Below, in pieces: positions 1-10,262 of a stretch of DNA of 64,000 bases. The position numbers and the translations under genes were made by a program. Under the pieces are notes generated by a model. The model was not told the origin of the DNA. It saw only the letters and a list, made by a program, of their open reading frames with translations, and did not search any database. Positions within the stretch are counted from its first letter, which is position 1, and every line of letters starts with the position of its first letter. Location: NCBI GenBank assembly GCA_028023455.1, contig JAQFVV010001065.1, forward strand, positions 55,261-119,260. Reading direction: 5' to 3'. This stretch comes from Epiperipatus broadwayi. Lineage: Eukaryota > Onychophora > Udeonychophora > Euonychophora > Peripatidae.

Positions 1-367
1 CACTAGATAGGGATTTTATGCACAAGCCTTCTGGCATCCATTGATTGCTCTTGTTAGCACAAGATGGCACTACTATATGGAGAGTTTTGCTTTGTTTTGA
101 ATTGTTTAATAACAATTATGTGCTAATATCAGATAGTGATCATGTGATGTTTAGTGTTTTAAGCAATGATTTATGTTAGTTGAGATGTTAGTTATAAAAC
201 TGCAGATCAGAGAATTATCACCATCATCATTATCATTATCTTATTTAATAAACTGTGGATAGATAGACTAAATGGATGAAGAAATGATATTTGTCCTTTT
301 GTTTATTTGTGGTTTGTGAGCTAGTCTAGGGTATGCCTCCCAGAAATGAATTATAGAGACTTATGAT
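1..367. other. No gene seen
   Basis: AT-rich sequence with no convincing coding frame. A short imperfect ATC/ATT trinucleotide run lies at about 209-240; its complement resembles the GATGAT tails of the RTE elements elsewhere in the window, but no RTE sequence sits beside it. Confidence 0.5.
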
Positions 368-470
368 GTTGAGAGATTAAATATGATCTAGAAACACTTG
401 TAATGTTAACTGATTAAATATGATCTATAAAAACTTGAAATGTTAAGTGATTAAATATGATCTATTGTAT
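368..470 (+). repeat. 37-base tandem repeat, about 2.7 copies
   Basis: Three successive units start at 368, 405 and 442, an exact 37-base period. Each begins GTT and carries the shared core GATTAAATATGATCTA. The units differ by a few substitutions, so the array is old or unselected. Nothing around it suggests coding. Confidence 0.8.
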
Positions 471-825
471 ATACACCTACCCATTTGATTTAGGCCATTC
501 CAGTACAAAAATTTATTTGTTCTCTCTCCAACTCACTAGATCATGTTTACCAGTGGATAGCTATTATACACATTAACTCAGTCTAAGAATATAGTTAGTC
601 AATTGGTGACTGATCATGATCACATACTAGTGACCATCACTACAAGATTGCCACTCAATTTGATCTCAACCACATCTAAGGAAGTAAAAAATATGCATTT
701 TTGCAGCATTAATTTTAACTACTCTGATATGAGAATTTGTTTAAGAATTTGTCTGATAGTTTGTATAAGAATTTGTCTGCACAATTGGGGGCTGATAAAG
801 ATGATTTATTATCACACAGGTGCAA

Positions 826-1056
826 CTTGTATACTGTTATAAAGGTTAAAACTACATACTGTTATAAATGATATCTGCTTGGGCTAGATATTTACTGTTA
901 TAAATGCTGAACCAACTCAAACTAGATAAATACTATTATAAGAAATGGTGCACTATCTTATGTTCAAACTACATACCATTATAACTGGCCCAGATACATA
1001 CTATTATAAATACCACAGTAGCACTGACTTGATACATACTATTATAAATGGCACAA
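826..1056 (+). repeat. Degenerate minisatellite with TACTRTTATAA core
   Basis: The core TACTGTTATAA or TACTATTATAA, with variants, recurs at about 832, 857, 892, 930, 973, 1008 and 1036, separated by 25-44 bases. The array ends just before a (TA)n tract at 1073. Two copies of AAGAATTTGTCTG at about 743-779 lie upstream. The open frames that cross the array are by-products of the repetition. Confidence 0.6.
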
Positions 1057-1072
1057 CCAAAATAAGTGCTCA

Positions 1073-1097
1073 TTATATATATATATATATATATATT
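1073..1097. repeat. (TA)n microsatellite
   Basis: An uninterrupted AT dinucleotide run. It separates the minisatellite on the left from different sequence beginning ATAACGATCG on the right, the junction-type position that (TA)n tracts occupy repeatedly in this window. Confidence 0.9.
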
Positions 1098-1450
1098 ATA
1101 ACGATCGAAAATGAAAGTGAAAATCGAATCTAACCACAAAAACAATATCTGCAACTACCAGGGCGCCATCTAGGCATTTGAGCCTAGAAAAATTTATAAA
1201 GTAGGCAGATACACGCTGTTAAGATTCCATTTTATTTAAATATTCCGATCGTTAGCCCAAGTCACTAGCTCAGCGGAGACACAGAGATAAAAATCTATAT
1301 CTTAATTTATATCTTAAATATCAATAAATAAAAGCCACTGCCAGAAATTAACACATAAAAATATTTATTTACGCACATATAAAATAACATTTAAATTTTG
1401 AGGAATAAGTTTAACATTTTAGATTTTTATATTAACTTTTAATTTTACAT

Positions 1451-1756
1451 TTAACTAAGTTTCAATGAGTTTAATATTTTATTTAGATAGTCAAGTATGA
1501 ATAGACTACATAGATCTGCATTTGAAAAGAAAATATTCTTCCCTGATTTAACCTTAGGCAACAAATTTCGCAACCAAACTGGCACCAATCCATCTGATAC
1601 ATTCATGTATTCAATGTAGCATGATACGACAACACAAAATACTATACTGTTAGGAAAGTACATCTGATCAGTAAGTAGATTAGAGAAGACATGGTCTCTC
1701 CACCAATAGAAATGTGACATCTGTTGGCGAGTAGAACAATAAACAAAAAACTCCAT
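1451..1756 (-). other. Orphan open frame, 101 codons, unassigned
   Basis: A minus-strand frame begins with MEFFVYCSTRQQ and ends NKILNSLKLS. It has more Trp, Cys and Val than the Lys/Asn/Ile-rich noise typical of this AT-rich window, and it overlaps a second open frame (1642-1833). I recognise no domain and see no clear splice sites or start context. It could be a real exon, a decayed element or chance. The other open frame reads as hydrophobic sequence without a family signature. Confidence 0.15.
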
Positions 1757-1833
1757 AGGAATGGACTGCAGTCTTCTGCCGACTTACAAACCCATCCATA
1801 GGCAAACAGAAGGTGTGTAGCATATATATGCAA

Positions 1834-2506
1834 TCCTGCCCAAAGCAGATCTCATACTACATCTACTAATTACACAAATATATCCAATCCATTGAGCCAA
1901 TTCAACTATGAAACGAATAACCTAAGATTACCCTCCCTTAATATAACTTTACAAAACTATATAGCCATTCACGCCCGACTTAAATTTAACATTTAGATAT
2001 GTTCGCACAAATGAATTTTATAAAATTTGTTTTAAAATCTTGAGTATAGATCAGCTGCACAGATTCCATGGTCAAAAACATTCCAAATTAAACACAACCG
2101 ATCAAAATACAAAGTCATCGATAAGCATCACTTGCATAGGGAATATACAAATCCCATTAGCATTCATCGTAAGATGCTTGCAGTGATATCGTTGACATAT
2201 ATTCTAATCGAATGTGAAAACCACAACATTATCAACTGCTAACGAATCTATGCAACGTCTATACCCAACCTAAATTTCATCATTTAAAATTAAAACAACA
2301 AATAATTTATACAATAAGAGAAAAAAAAAATGGAAATGATTTTTATCAATCGGAAAACATATAAAATTAAACATTATTAATTTGATTTAAAAACTTACAA
2401 AAGTCAGATAAGAGTCCGTTTTAACATTTAAGTTGGCTTGTTTATCAATTTGTAAAACTTGACGAAAGTTCTTAATTGATTTTAATAATTGTTCATTTCA
2501 TATAGC
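1834..2506. other. No gene seen
   Basis: AT-rich sequence with many stops in all frames and no repeat matched elsewhere in the window. Confidence 0.4.
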
Positions 2507-2740
2507 TTATGGTAGAAGAGTCCAGGTTTCTGCTTTTAATTCCCATGATGCCTCCATTGGAAGATAATGTTCTGGAGGTAGCATTAGCTGGTTCCATTCT
2601 TGTATCACAGTCTTTTCATTTTATATTTTTTTAAAACAAAAAAAAAATGAGAGAGAACGACAAGTGTGTCTTACCGTTCTCATCAAATCAAGTCCGAAAA
2701 AAACTGTCTGGAACTCAATATTTCTCTTTTTATAGTAAAT
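2507..2740 (-). CDS. Candidate terminal exon pair split by a 63-base intron
   Basis: On the minus strand a frame through 2675-2740 (IYYKKRNIEF...GLDLMRT) ends at a good donor, ACG|GTAAGA. The sequence resumes in phase after an AG at 2612-2613 and runs for 34 codons (TVIQEWNQLMLPPEHYLPME, then a further 14) to a stop at 2507-2509. The second part has Trp, Pro, His and Glu in a balance unlike local noise. Without splicing the first frame hits a stop inside the putative intron. Against it: the intron lacks a strong polypyrimidine tract next to its acceptor, the upstream boundary is uncertain (the frame has a TGA near 2770), and I recognise no protein family. It could be the 3' end of a host gene or a relic. 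Confidence 0.3.
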
Positions 2741-3177
2741 CTCCAGATTGAATGAACAAAGATGTCACTAATCCAAATTTTCGTTCGGGTCTGGGCTGAG
2801 GCTTGGTGCTTCCATTGGTCAAGCTAAAATCTCTTTATTCTCTTATCTAATTTACTCTCTGACTTTTTAATTAGACAGCTTTTGGATAATTAATAAACAA
2901 TCATTTCCATTTACAGATTACAGGAATTAATTAATACCTGTTTTTATTTTTACTTACGTTATTTCTTTTTTAAACTATTTTTATATTTAAATCTTTTTTT
3001 ATAAAAAAAATACATTCAAATACCCTTTTTTATTTATTAAAAAAAAATATTTTTAAAGTTTAGCATCTGTGCGAATATATACGTTTAACAAACATTTTAA
3101 TTTTAGCGTTTATTTTTTTTTCTTTTTAATACACTTATTTTTATATGCGAACTTAAAAGTTTTTATTTCAATTTAAT
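2741..3177. other. AT-rich, no assigned gene
   Basis: The part at about 2770-2825 is locally GC-richer and is open in more than one frame on the minus strand (for example MEAPSLSPDPNENLD before a stop), so it may be 5' untranslated or exon sequence of the candidate gene to its left. The rest, to 3177, is T-rich with no signal. Confidence 0.25.
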
Positions 3178-3203
3178 GTAACGACATATTTATATATCGT
3201 TAC
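3178..3203. repeat. Small palindrome beside a (TA)n tract
   Basis: GTAACGACATAT and ATATATCGTTAC form a nearly perfect hairpin, immediately followed by a short (AT)n run. It may be the end of an unidentified mobile element. Confidence 0.5.
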
Positions 3204-3289
3204 AATATATATATATACCATATACTTGAGATTAAGAGTAGACATAATAAAGGTGATGGGTGGGCAAATAATCATCATGAAAAAAAGAG

Positions 3290-4480
3290 GGTATAAGAAA
3301 GAAGGCTTAGAACTAAGGACTTGATAGACACCATTTACTGGAGTAAGTATGATAGAAGAAAGAGTTTAGAATCAAAAATTGAAAACTCAATGAAAAATTA
3401 GCTGAACATATGGTAGATATAAATAATAAAATGAAAACCATAGATGTCCAATAAAATCAAGTTGTTGAATAATTTAAACCTGAATTAGAATACAGATGTC
3501 GAGAAATGTCAAAAGAGTACACAAGTAAAATTGTTAGAAGTTGAATACAATATTCCTTCTCAAATTAATATTAGTATGCAGAAAGTAAAGCAGGGAATGG
3601 TTGATTCAATGCAGGAGTCTAAACTTGAAATAAAAAAGATTAAAAATTTCACACTCTATGTAGATAAAGATATAAAGCTGGTGCAGAAGGATTTGATAGA
3701 AATGCACAATAGAATTAGTGTTTTGCCTGATCATGAGATAGTTCAGAAAAATGACTTTATTCAACAAATGAATAATTTTAAACAGGAAGAGAAAGAGTAT
3801 ATTGATGTTTTATTTGATAACATAGGTTAAATTTTAAATCTGAGAATATCAATAAAAAATTTAAAGAACTGAAAGACGTAAAGGAACAAAATTTCAATAT
3901 AGACAGGAATAATCATAGGTTAGCAGTTGCAGTTAAAGGTGAATCTAGTCTTAAAGATCAGTTTTCTTTAAAAGACAATATTATATTGCCAAAGCTAATA
4001 TTTCCCACCTGTTAATGATAAATTTAAAATTCAAAATAATGTTCTAAATATTAAAAGTTATGATAACAAATTAGCCAAGATTAAAAAGTATATACTTTAA
4101 TATAATACAAATTTAAAGCATCTAAAGAATTATTTTCTTCCACCAAAGTGAGAATTGACTGTTGAATTCAGTTATTTAAAAGTCAGAATTAGGAATTATA
4201 ATGGTCAGATAATTAAAAATAACTATACTTTTAATTTTGAAATTTCTAATAATAATAAAATATCCCCATATAATAAAGTTTTCAAATGTACAATGAAATA
4301 AGATGTTTTAAAATATTTAATGTTTAATCCACTTGTATTTAATAAAAAAATCTCATATGCTAAAATAGTATAAAAAAATAGTATCTATAAAATATTATAT
4401 TTTAGCTCAAAAGTTATATCAAAAAGGGATAATAAAAAAAATAAAAAAATTATATTCATGTACCTACAATGCATGTAGCC
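3290..4480 (+). pseudogene. Decayed orphan coding sequence, Lys/Asn-rich, coiled-coil-like
   Basis: Coding-like text runs for over 1 kb on the plus strand but is broken by at least three frameshifts and several stops. It starts near 3318 (KDLIDTIYWSKYDRR), continues with EHMVDINNKMKTIDV and LEYRCREMSKEYTSK, then an uninterrupted 99-codon stretch at 3531-3830. It resumes in other frames with RLAVAVKGESSLKDQF near 3915 and YLKVRIRNYNGQIIKN near 4185. The 3531-3830 part has charged, heptad-like spacing that suggests a coiled coil. I recognise no family. A relic of a large mobile or virus-like element is possible but unproven. No promoter or terminal repeat is evident. Its composition resembles the orphan pseudogene at 36.7-38.2 kb. 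Confidence 0.45.
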
Positions 4481-4975
4481 TAAAACCTTTTCTCATGGGA
4501 ATGAATGAATAATTTTTTTTTTTATATAGTGTGTCAAAAAATGATTAACTTGAATATGAGCTAAAATTATTAATACTTAAAAGATTTCTTGTACTGTAAT
4601 AATTAAAGTTAATAATGTTTAAATTTTTGTTCCTCTATAAGCTCAGAGGAAATGTGACATTTAGCTTTGCTTGAAGCTAACTGGCAGGTCATTGTTTTAT
4701 CCCAAAGTGTCTAAAAAAATGTTCTTAATAAATTAATATTGTAATAATTAGATTTTGTTGTTGTTTTATAATGCTATAATTCTACATGTAAAAAAAACAA
4801 TGTATACATATTTTTTTGTAATTTTATAACTATAAAATAATTTTAACAGCTTGAGTTATAATATATATCCAAATATTAAATCAACCCACATGGTTAAGAA
4901 ATTCAGAACTGTCCTCTGTGAAATAGATATATAGCAGTATGCACTGGGAATGTTCTCATATATATATATACACAT

Positions 4976-5019
<44 letters not shown>

Positions 5020-5206
5020 ATAATTTAATCTCTTAATACCAACTAAAGTATAATATAAACATATGTAATAGGTAATTTGGATTAAACTAATATAAATCAT
5101 ATAACCATATAACTTCATCAATAAACATTATGTTAAAAGAATATCATACATTCTCTCACATATATCTTTATCATAGTTCAGTATTTATCAATAGTAAACT
5201 TTTATG
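4481..5206. other. No gene seen; contains (TA)n
   Basis: AT-rich DNA with a (TA)n tract at about 4976-5014. The minus-strand open frame here translates the microsatellite as YIYIYI and is not a gene. Confidence 0.5.
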
Positions 5207-5208
5207 TA

Positions 5209-6262
5209 CACCTGGGTCTCATTTTACGCGATAGATAGGTTCCTCAGAAAACACGCGCAAACGAAATCATGCAAAAATAGACGTAACTTATATTGAAAAA
5301 GGGAGGATGCGGTCTGTGATCTTTCAAAATTCACATAAAAGCAAAGCACCAACGTAAAATTACTTTAAAATTCACGCAAAAAAAAATAATGAAATAAATA
5401 TTTCAAATTTGAAAAAAAATTGATACAAGACAAACTTTTTTTAACTATAATATTTAATTTTATTCAAAAATAATATATTTTTATGCATAATTTACAGTAC
5501 AGTAATTTACATTTTTTATACACATCTTAATTATTATAGCTATTTGCCAAAAAACACGTTCATTTGCAAACAACTAGCGCCACTTCACACTCATGTTGTG
5601 TCAATGGTTTTCTGGTGACAACGTAATTAGTAATTAATCTTTGAGACGATGATTTTATTAATTGTTTATGAAACTAACAACTGAGAATTAAATTCTTATT
5701 TTTGTCTTTAATTTTCAATTCTGTTTAAAAATCAAATTTCACATCACATTATTTCAAGTCGCTGTAAGTAATTTTTAAATTGTTAATTACAATTAAAAAT
5801 CAGATTTTAATTTTTAATTGTCAAATTTAATTGTGCCCACTGCTATTACTGACCTTTTAAAAATAAACTTGTGGACACTAAATGATTAATAATTGATTAC
5901 ATTCTTTTTTAAAAAGCAAAAACAGAATGTAATTTAAAATGCAAAATTAACACACCCAATGTTTGAACAAATTTACATTATAATCTTGTAAAATTGAATG
6001 TGTGTATACATAAAATATGGAAATCATGATTTTAATTTCATTATTGCATAAAATCTTACTATTATAAAGCACTGAAAATATTGAAATTACTAAGTTGAAA
6101 GTCGAATTTCAATAATGTGCTATTACTTTCAATATAAAGTAAGTGCACACAATTTATTATTTAAAGTAATAGCACAATATCAGAGTTCGACTTCCGGTGA
6201 AACATGAATCGCATAACTTCAAAATCGTGTTAAATAAGTCTGCGTAAAAAGAGACCCAGGTG
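5209..6262. mobile_element. Non-autonomous TA-targeting DNA transposon, about 1.05 kb
   Basis: The left end CACCTGGGTCTCATTTTACGC (5209-5229) and the right end GCGTAAAAAGAGACCCAGGTG (6242-6262) are inverted repeats with one mismatch over 21 bases, and both ends are flanked by TA (5207-5208 and 6263-6264). TA duplication with such termini points to the Tc1/mariner superfamily. The subterminal TTTACGCGATAG and CGCAAACGAAATC text recalls pogo/Tigger-type ends, which is my inference. The interior shows no transposase frame, so it would depend on an enzyme made elsewhere. An internal imperfect hairpin (about 6099-6192, arms around GTGCTATTACTTT and AAAGTAATAGCAC) lies near the right end. Confidence 0.85.
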
Positions 6263-6264
6263 TA

Positions 6265-8442
6265 TTTTAATTGGTAATTGTTTACTTAAATGATCTAAAT
6301 ATTAAAGACTAAAACAAAAACTAAATTCAGAATAAATGATTTCATTCTTCACAAAAGTAAATATTTTAATGTTAGTCATATAAGAAATCAATCACCAAGA
6401 CTGCTGTGGTATCACTTCCAAAAATAAATGAACAAGCTATCAAACTTATAGGTTCTGTAGCCAAAATATTTTGATTAAATTTTGGCTTTGAAAAATTTTA
6501 AAAATACTCAATTTGTTAAATTGAATAAAATTCTTATGCTCAACCTGCCATATGGGGCTTTGAATGTCGTATGACTTCACAAATATTTTTATTGCTTTTT
6601 GCAATTGTGGATAACTATAAATTCTACATAATTTCTGTGTTTAGCATATCTGCTTACACTAAGAATGCAATTTAACTTTGAAAATATACGCATTAAGATA
6701 TCAACAAAAACAAGTAGTGAAACAATACAAGAATGTATTATGAAAAATATAATACCTTAGTAAGAGAAAGTACCTGACTGGTACCCAGTGTGAATAAATA
6801 TTTGGCCAAGAGATGTGTGCATAAAACTTGTGAATTCAAATTTACGAATTTCTCTTTTTTATTTTATATATTGTGGTTTACTAAATCCGTGGATGGTCAA
6901 TTTGTGGATATAAACGACTACTGTGTATACATATAGATACAACATAAACATATTTACGCATAAACCTACATATAATATTCACGCGGTGTTTATAAATTTT
7001 CTATATAAAACCAATAATCAATAAGAAGCAGATTTTCAAATCCTTCAGTTACTTTTTCTAATTTTTAAATATCTTGGAAAATGGAAATAAATCATTAATA
7101 ATTAAACCCTTAATGTGATCAAGTTATTATTTAACTTACAATAAATTGTTTTTACCATTATTAGTTTATTGGAAGAAAACTATTTTTATAATCCTTGATA
7201 TACTTAAAATTAAGTAGAGCAGTACACGCTGCTTTGTTTTACATCAATTCTATTTTACAATAAAAAATCAATATTGTTTTCATTTAATAAAACTTCCTGT
7301 CATACAGACAGTATTCTTTTTAAAATGATTATCTTTTGAGTTTAATTTGTCACTCTTTTCAGTGAAATGACAGTTATAGTAGGAGATTTAATTACAGTTT
7401 GCCAGAAGCATGTGAAACATTTTAGAAAAAAATGCATTAAAATCTTTAATTTATCATTCATTATTTGAAATTAATAATTCATACCTTCAGAAGTTATATA
7501 AGTTTACTTCTGTCAATAAATTTTAATTTTACATATGTAAAGAAAGAAAAGACTAATTAACAAGTACATGCTTCAATAAGAAATACTACTAGTTAATATT
7601 TTTTAATAAGTCTTTAATCGTATATTCATAAACATCTATTTTTATATATATTGATTCCCTTTGGTCATAGCAGTCTATGTGGTATAAAAAGTGGCATCTA
7701 TCTATTTTTCAATATTTAACATACCCCTTGGATAAAGCTGTTGCAAAAGCAAAACTGTGGACTAGAAAGATAAAAAACCACAGATTTCAGCCCCTATTTG
7801 ATTATTTTTTATTACTATTATTGGTTACATCTAAAATAAGAATCTTGTAGAGACAATCTTTTTGATATATTTGAAATACATTATAGTTGTTTTTTTTTTC
7901 TGAATATTATAAGATGATATTAAATCTTCAATAAAGACTTTTTTGATTCTTTTTTTTTTAACTAAATATTTAGAATATTGATATGCCCATAGAATAAATT
8001 GTGCTAAGAAAATAGGAAGCTAAAATAAACTATTGCTACTAATAAGCTAATGTTACTGCTTGGTTTTGTATTACTCTAATGCCTAGCTGCTTTAATCTAC
8101 TTTACCATTCATGCATAAAAAGATTTAAAAAGGATTGTTACAACAGATTATTGTTTAGAAGTATAGTTTATATATATATAATGTATAGTTCTGGAATAAA
8201 TAGATAATATTATTCTACATTTTCTTTTACATTTTGAGTTATAGTCTAGTGTGATTAAGTTTACATGATGAAGTTTATATTTGTCTTAAAAGCACACTAA
8301 CTTTTTAACTTGCATTTAAAATGTAATAATTTATAATATAATCCTTCCATTTTTTAAAACCTAAATATGAATAATCAGTGGATATCAATTAAGTAAATAA
8401 CTATATAGCTTTATTGATTAGGAATTCATTAGAATTTTAAAG
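6265..8442. other. No gene seen
   Basis: AT-rich and stop-rich. Near 6880-6931 the minus strand reads CACAGTAGTCGTTTATATCC followed by ATCCACGGATTTAG, which resembles the terminal text of pogo/Tigger-type elements, but I found no matching left end, so it is at most an element fragment. Confidence 0.35.
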
Positions 8443-8515
8443 TAACAGAACTGGAAATAATCCTGGGAATGCACTCTAGAGTCCAACATTCTACCACTGC
8501 ATTAACCATGCAGGG
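8443..8515 (-). repeat. tRNA-derived sequence (SINE head or tRNA pseudogene)
   Basis: The minus strand reads TTAATGCAGTGGTAGAATG (degenerate A box and D-loop), then TTGGACTCTAGAGTGCA (anticodon-arm-like), then TTCCCAGGATTATTTCCAG (degenerate T-arm and B box), with tRNA-like spacing. Several invariant positions are lost (GGTTCRA reads GGATTAT), so it is not a functional tRNA. A SINE head is the likeliest reading; a lone tRNA pseudogene is the alternative. Confidence 0.5.
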
Positions 8516-9109
8516 TAGGGAATACCCGATAATGTCTGATTCAAAAGCTAGTTTTTAACCATTAGTCATCCTCAGTTGAAACATGATTTCTTAATACTCA
8601 AAAACTACACTCCCTATTTAAAAAGATTGATAACCAGATAGTAAAGATAACACTTTTTTAATTATGCTTACAAGAACGTCTTATGTTTATAGTTTTATAA
8701 AAGATGCATTGTCATATACTGAAGAGACATCTACCATTATCAAGGAGTATTTAAGCAAGCAATAAGTGAAAGATTAGGAGGCAATATAACAAGCTTTTAA
8801 AGATATCTATGATTAGATTATTGGTATTTTACCTTTAAATGGGAAGTAAAAAGTACACATTTAGTTTGATTCTTTTGTTTGTGTATGTGTGCATGCTTTA
8901 TGAAATGAGTTATTTTCTTTCATTCTATTTAGCTGAATGCATTTTGGTGCTAAACACCATAATCACAACTCTCTAGTTTTGCATCATTACTGCTTTATTT
9001 ATAATCCACTATGAGTATTAATACTTATAAATTAGTGTACTGAAATATTCCTTCAATGCTGTTTTCCCTTTTGTTTATCATGTTTTTGGTGGTTGGCTAT
9101 GAACTACAT

Positions 9110-10262
9110 TTCTTTTACTTTTTCAGGGCAACACATTGTATGCCAGCTTAGCTAACAGATTGTACATCAAAACTATGGACATGTTCTCTTTCATGATCGC
9201 AGAATATAGATTTGTATTCCAGGTTATTTTTCACGTGCTTATATAAATATTTGCATTATGCTATTCTGGTTGTGATGTTGGTCCTTGATTTACCATTATA
9301 TATAGCTGTGCAACCTGGGTCATTGCACAGATCTCATGTATTATCTGTAGTATCTCTTCTCTTGGATATCTATTTTCTGTGTTAAATATTAGCCTATTGA
9401 GGTTTTTTGGAATTCAGAAGCTTACCTTGCATGATGACTTGCAGATATTTTTTTTTTTATTTACTAGTTTAAAAATATAAGGCATGCTGATCCAGAGCTT
9501 TGTGTAATCTCGTTTTATATTTTGCTTTACTTTTTATTGAATTTTTAAATTTCTTTCTTCAGTATCTCTTAATTGGACCCCAGGTTATGTAGATCTTTCA
9601 CATATTCATCCATGTTATTTTTTTATCTGCTTTGTATTTGAAAAGTGTTGATTTTTATTAAGAAATTCAGTGACACCTATCAGTGTGTGTAAAATTTTGA
9701 TTATAGTTGGATAGTGTCTCTTATTTAAAGTAGTTTTATTACCATTTTATAAATCCATATGCTTTTGTGCATTTGAATTGTTATATCTAGATATTTTATG
9801 CTAGTGTAACATTTTTATTTTTTATTGTCCATATCAGTAATGACTCATTGGCCAATAAGTTTCATGTATGTATAACTGTTTGTTCAGGGCACATATGGGT
9901 ACATCACTGATGTAGCTTATATATTATATTTGGACCTTTCTCTATGAATCCTGCTATTATTTTCTCTGCTGTATTTTCTATTAGTAGGTTGCAAATATTT
10001 CTGCTGGTAAGAAGCTTTACTACCCATGTATTTTTCATTCTGTAGTATTCATTATCAAATTTTGTTGATATGTCATTGTCAATTACCTCTACAATGAACT
10101 GACCTTTTTGTAGATTATATCCATTTTTATCTATTATGTTTTTAATAATATTGATAGATATTATTTTTACTACTGATTTATATAATTTGGTTATGTCTAA
10201 TAAGACCAGTTTATATTTGCCCTTTAGGCAGTTTTTGTTGAATGAATTAGCTCAAAGAATTT
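9110..10262 (-). pseudogene. Penelope-like element: reverse transcriptase plus GIY-YIG relic
   Basis: Minus-strand coding text with frameshifts and stops. The upstream part (about 10245-9908) is open for about 110 codons and reads GKYKLVLLDITKLYKSVV, which lines up with the LxxFDVxSLYTNVP block of Penelope-like reverse transcriptases. It then reads EYYRMKNTWVVKLLTSRNIC and NLLIENTAEKI, matching the block that normally reads YxQxxGxxMGSPLSP...ANLFME. The catalytic blocks are degraded. The downstream part (about 9380-9150) reads CTAIYNGKSRTNITTRIA and, after a stop, FCDHEREHVHSFD. This matches the order of a GIY-YIG nuclease: YxGxTxRxxxxRxxEH, then the EHxxxxGHxxD segment. RT followed by GIY-YIG is the Penelope architecture. 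Copy-specific stops show it is dead. Confidence 0.6.

Noticed and set aside
603-842. 79-codon plus frame near the window start
   Set aside because: Overlaps short repeats and minisatellite cores, with no domain or splice context.
8443-8515. Functional tRNA gene
   Set aside because: The T-loop and A-box positions are too degraded; a SINE or pseudogene fits better. No intact tRNA or rRNA gene was seen elsewhere.
9127-9222. Plus-strand 32-codon exon-like segment (GNTLYASLANRLYIKTMDMF...) with a good TTTTTCAG acceptor and CAG|GT donor
   Set aside because: The minus strand of the same DNA reads as the GIY-YIG end of a Penelope-like element and continues coherently on both sides, so the exon is more likely an antisense coincidence.
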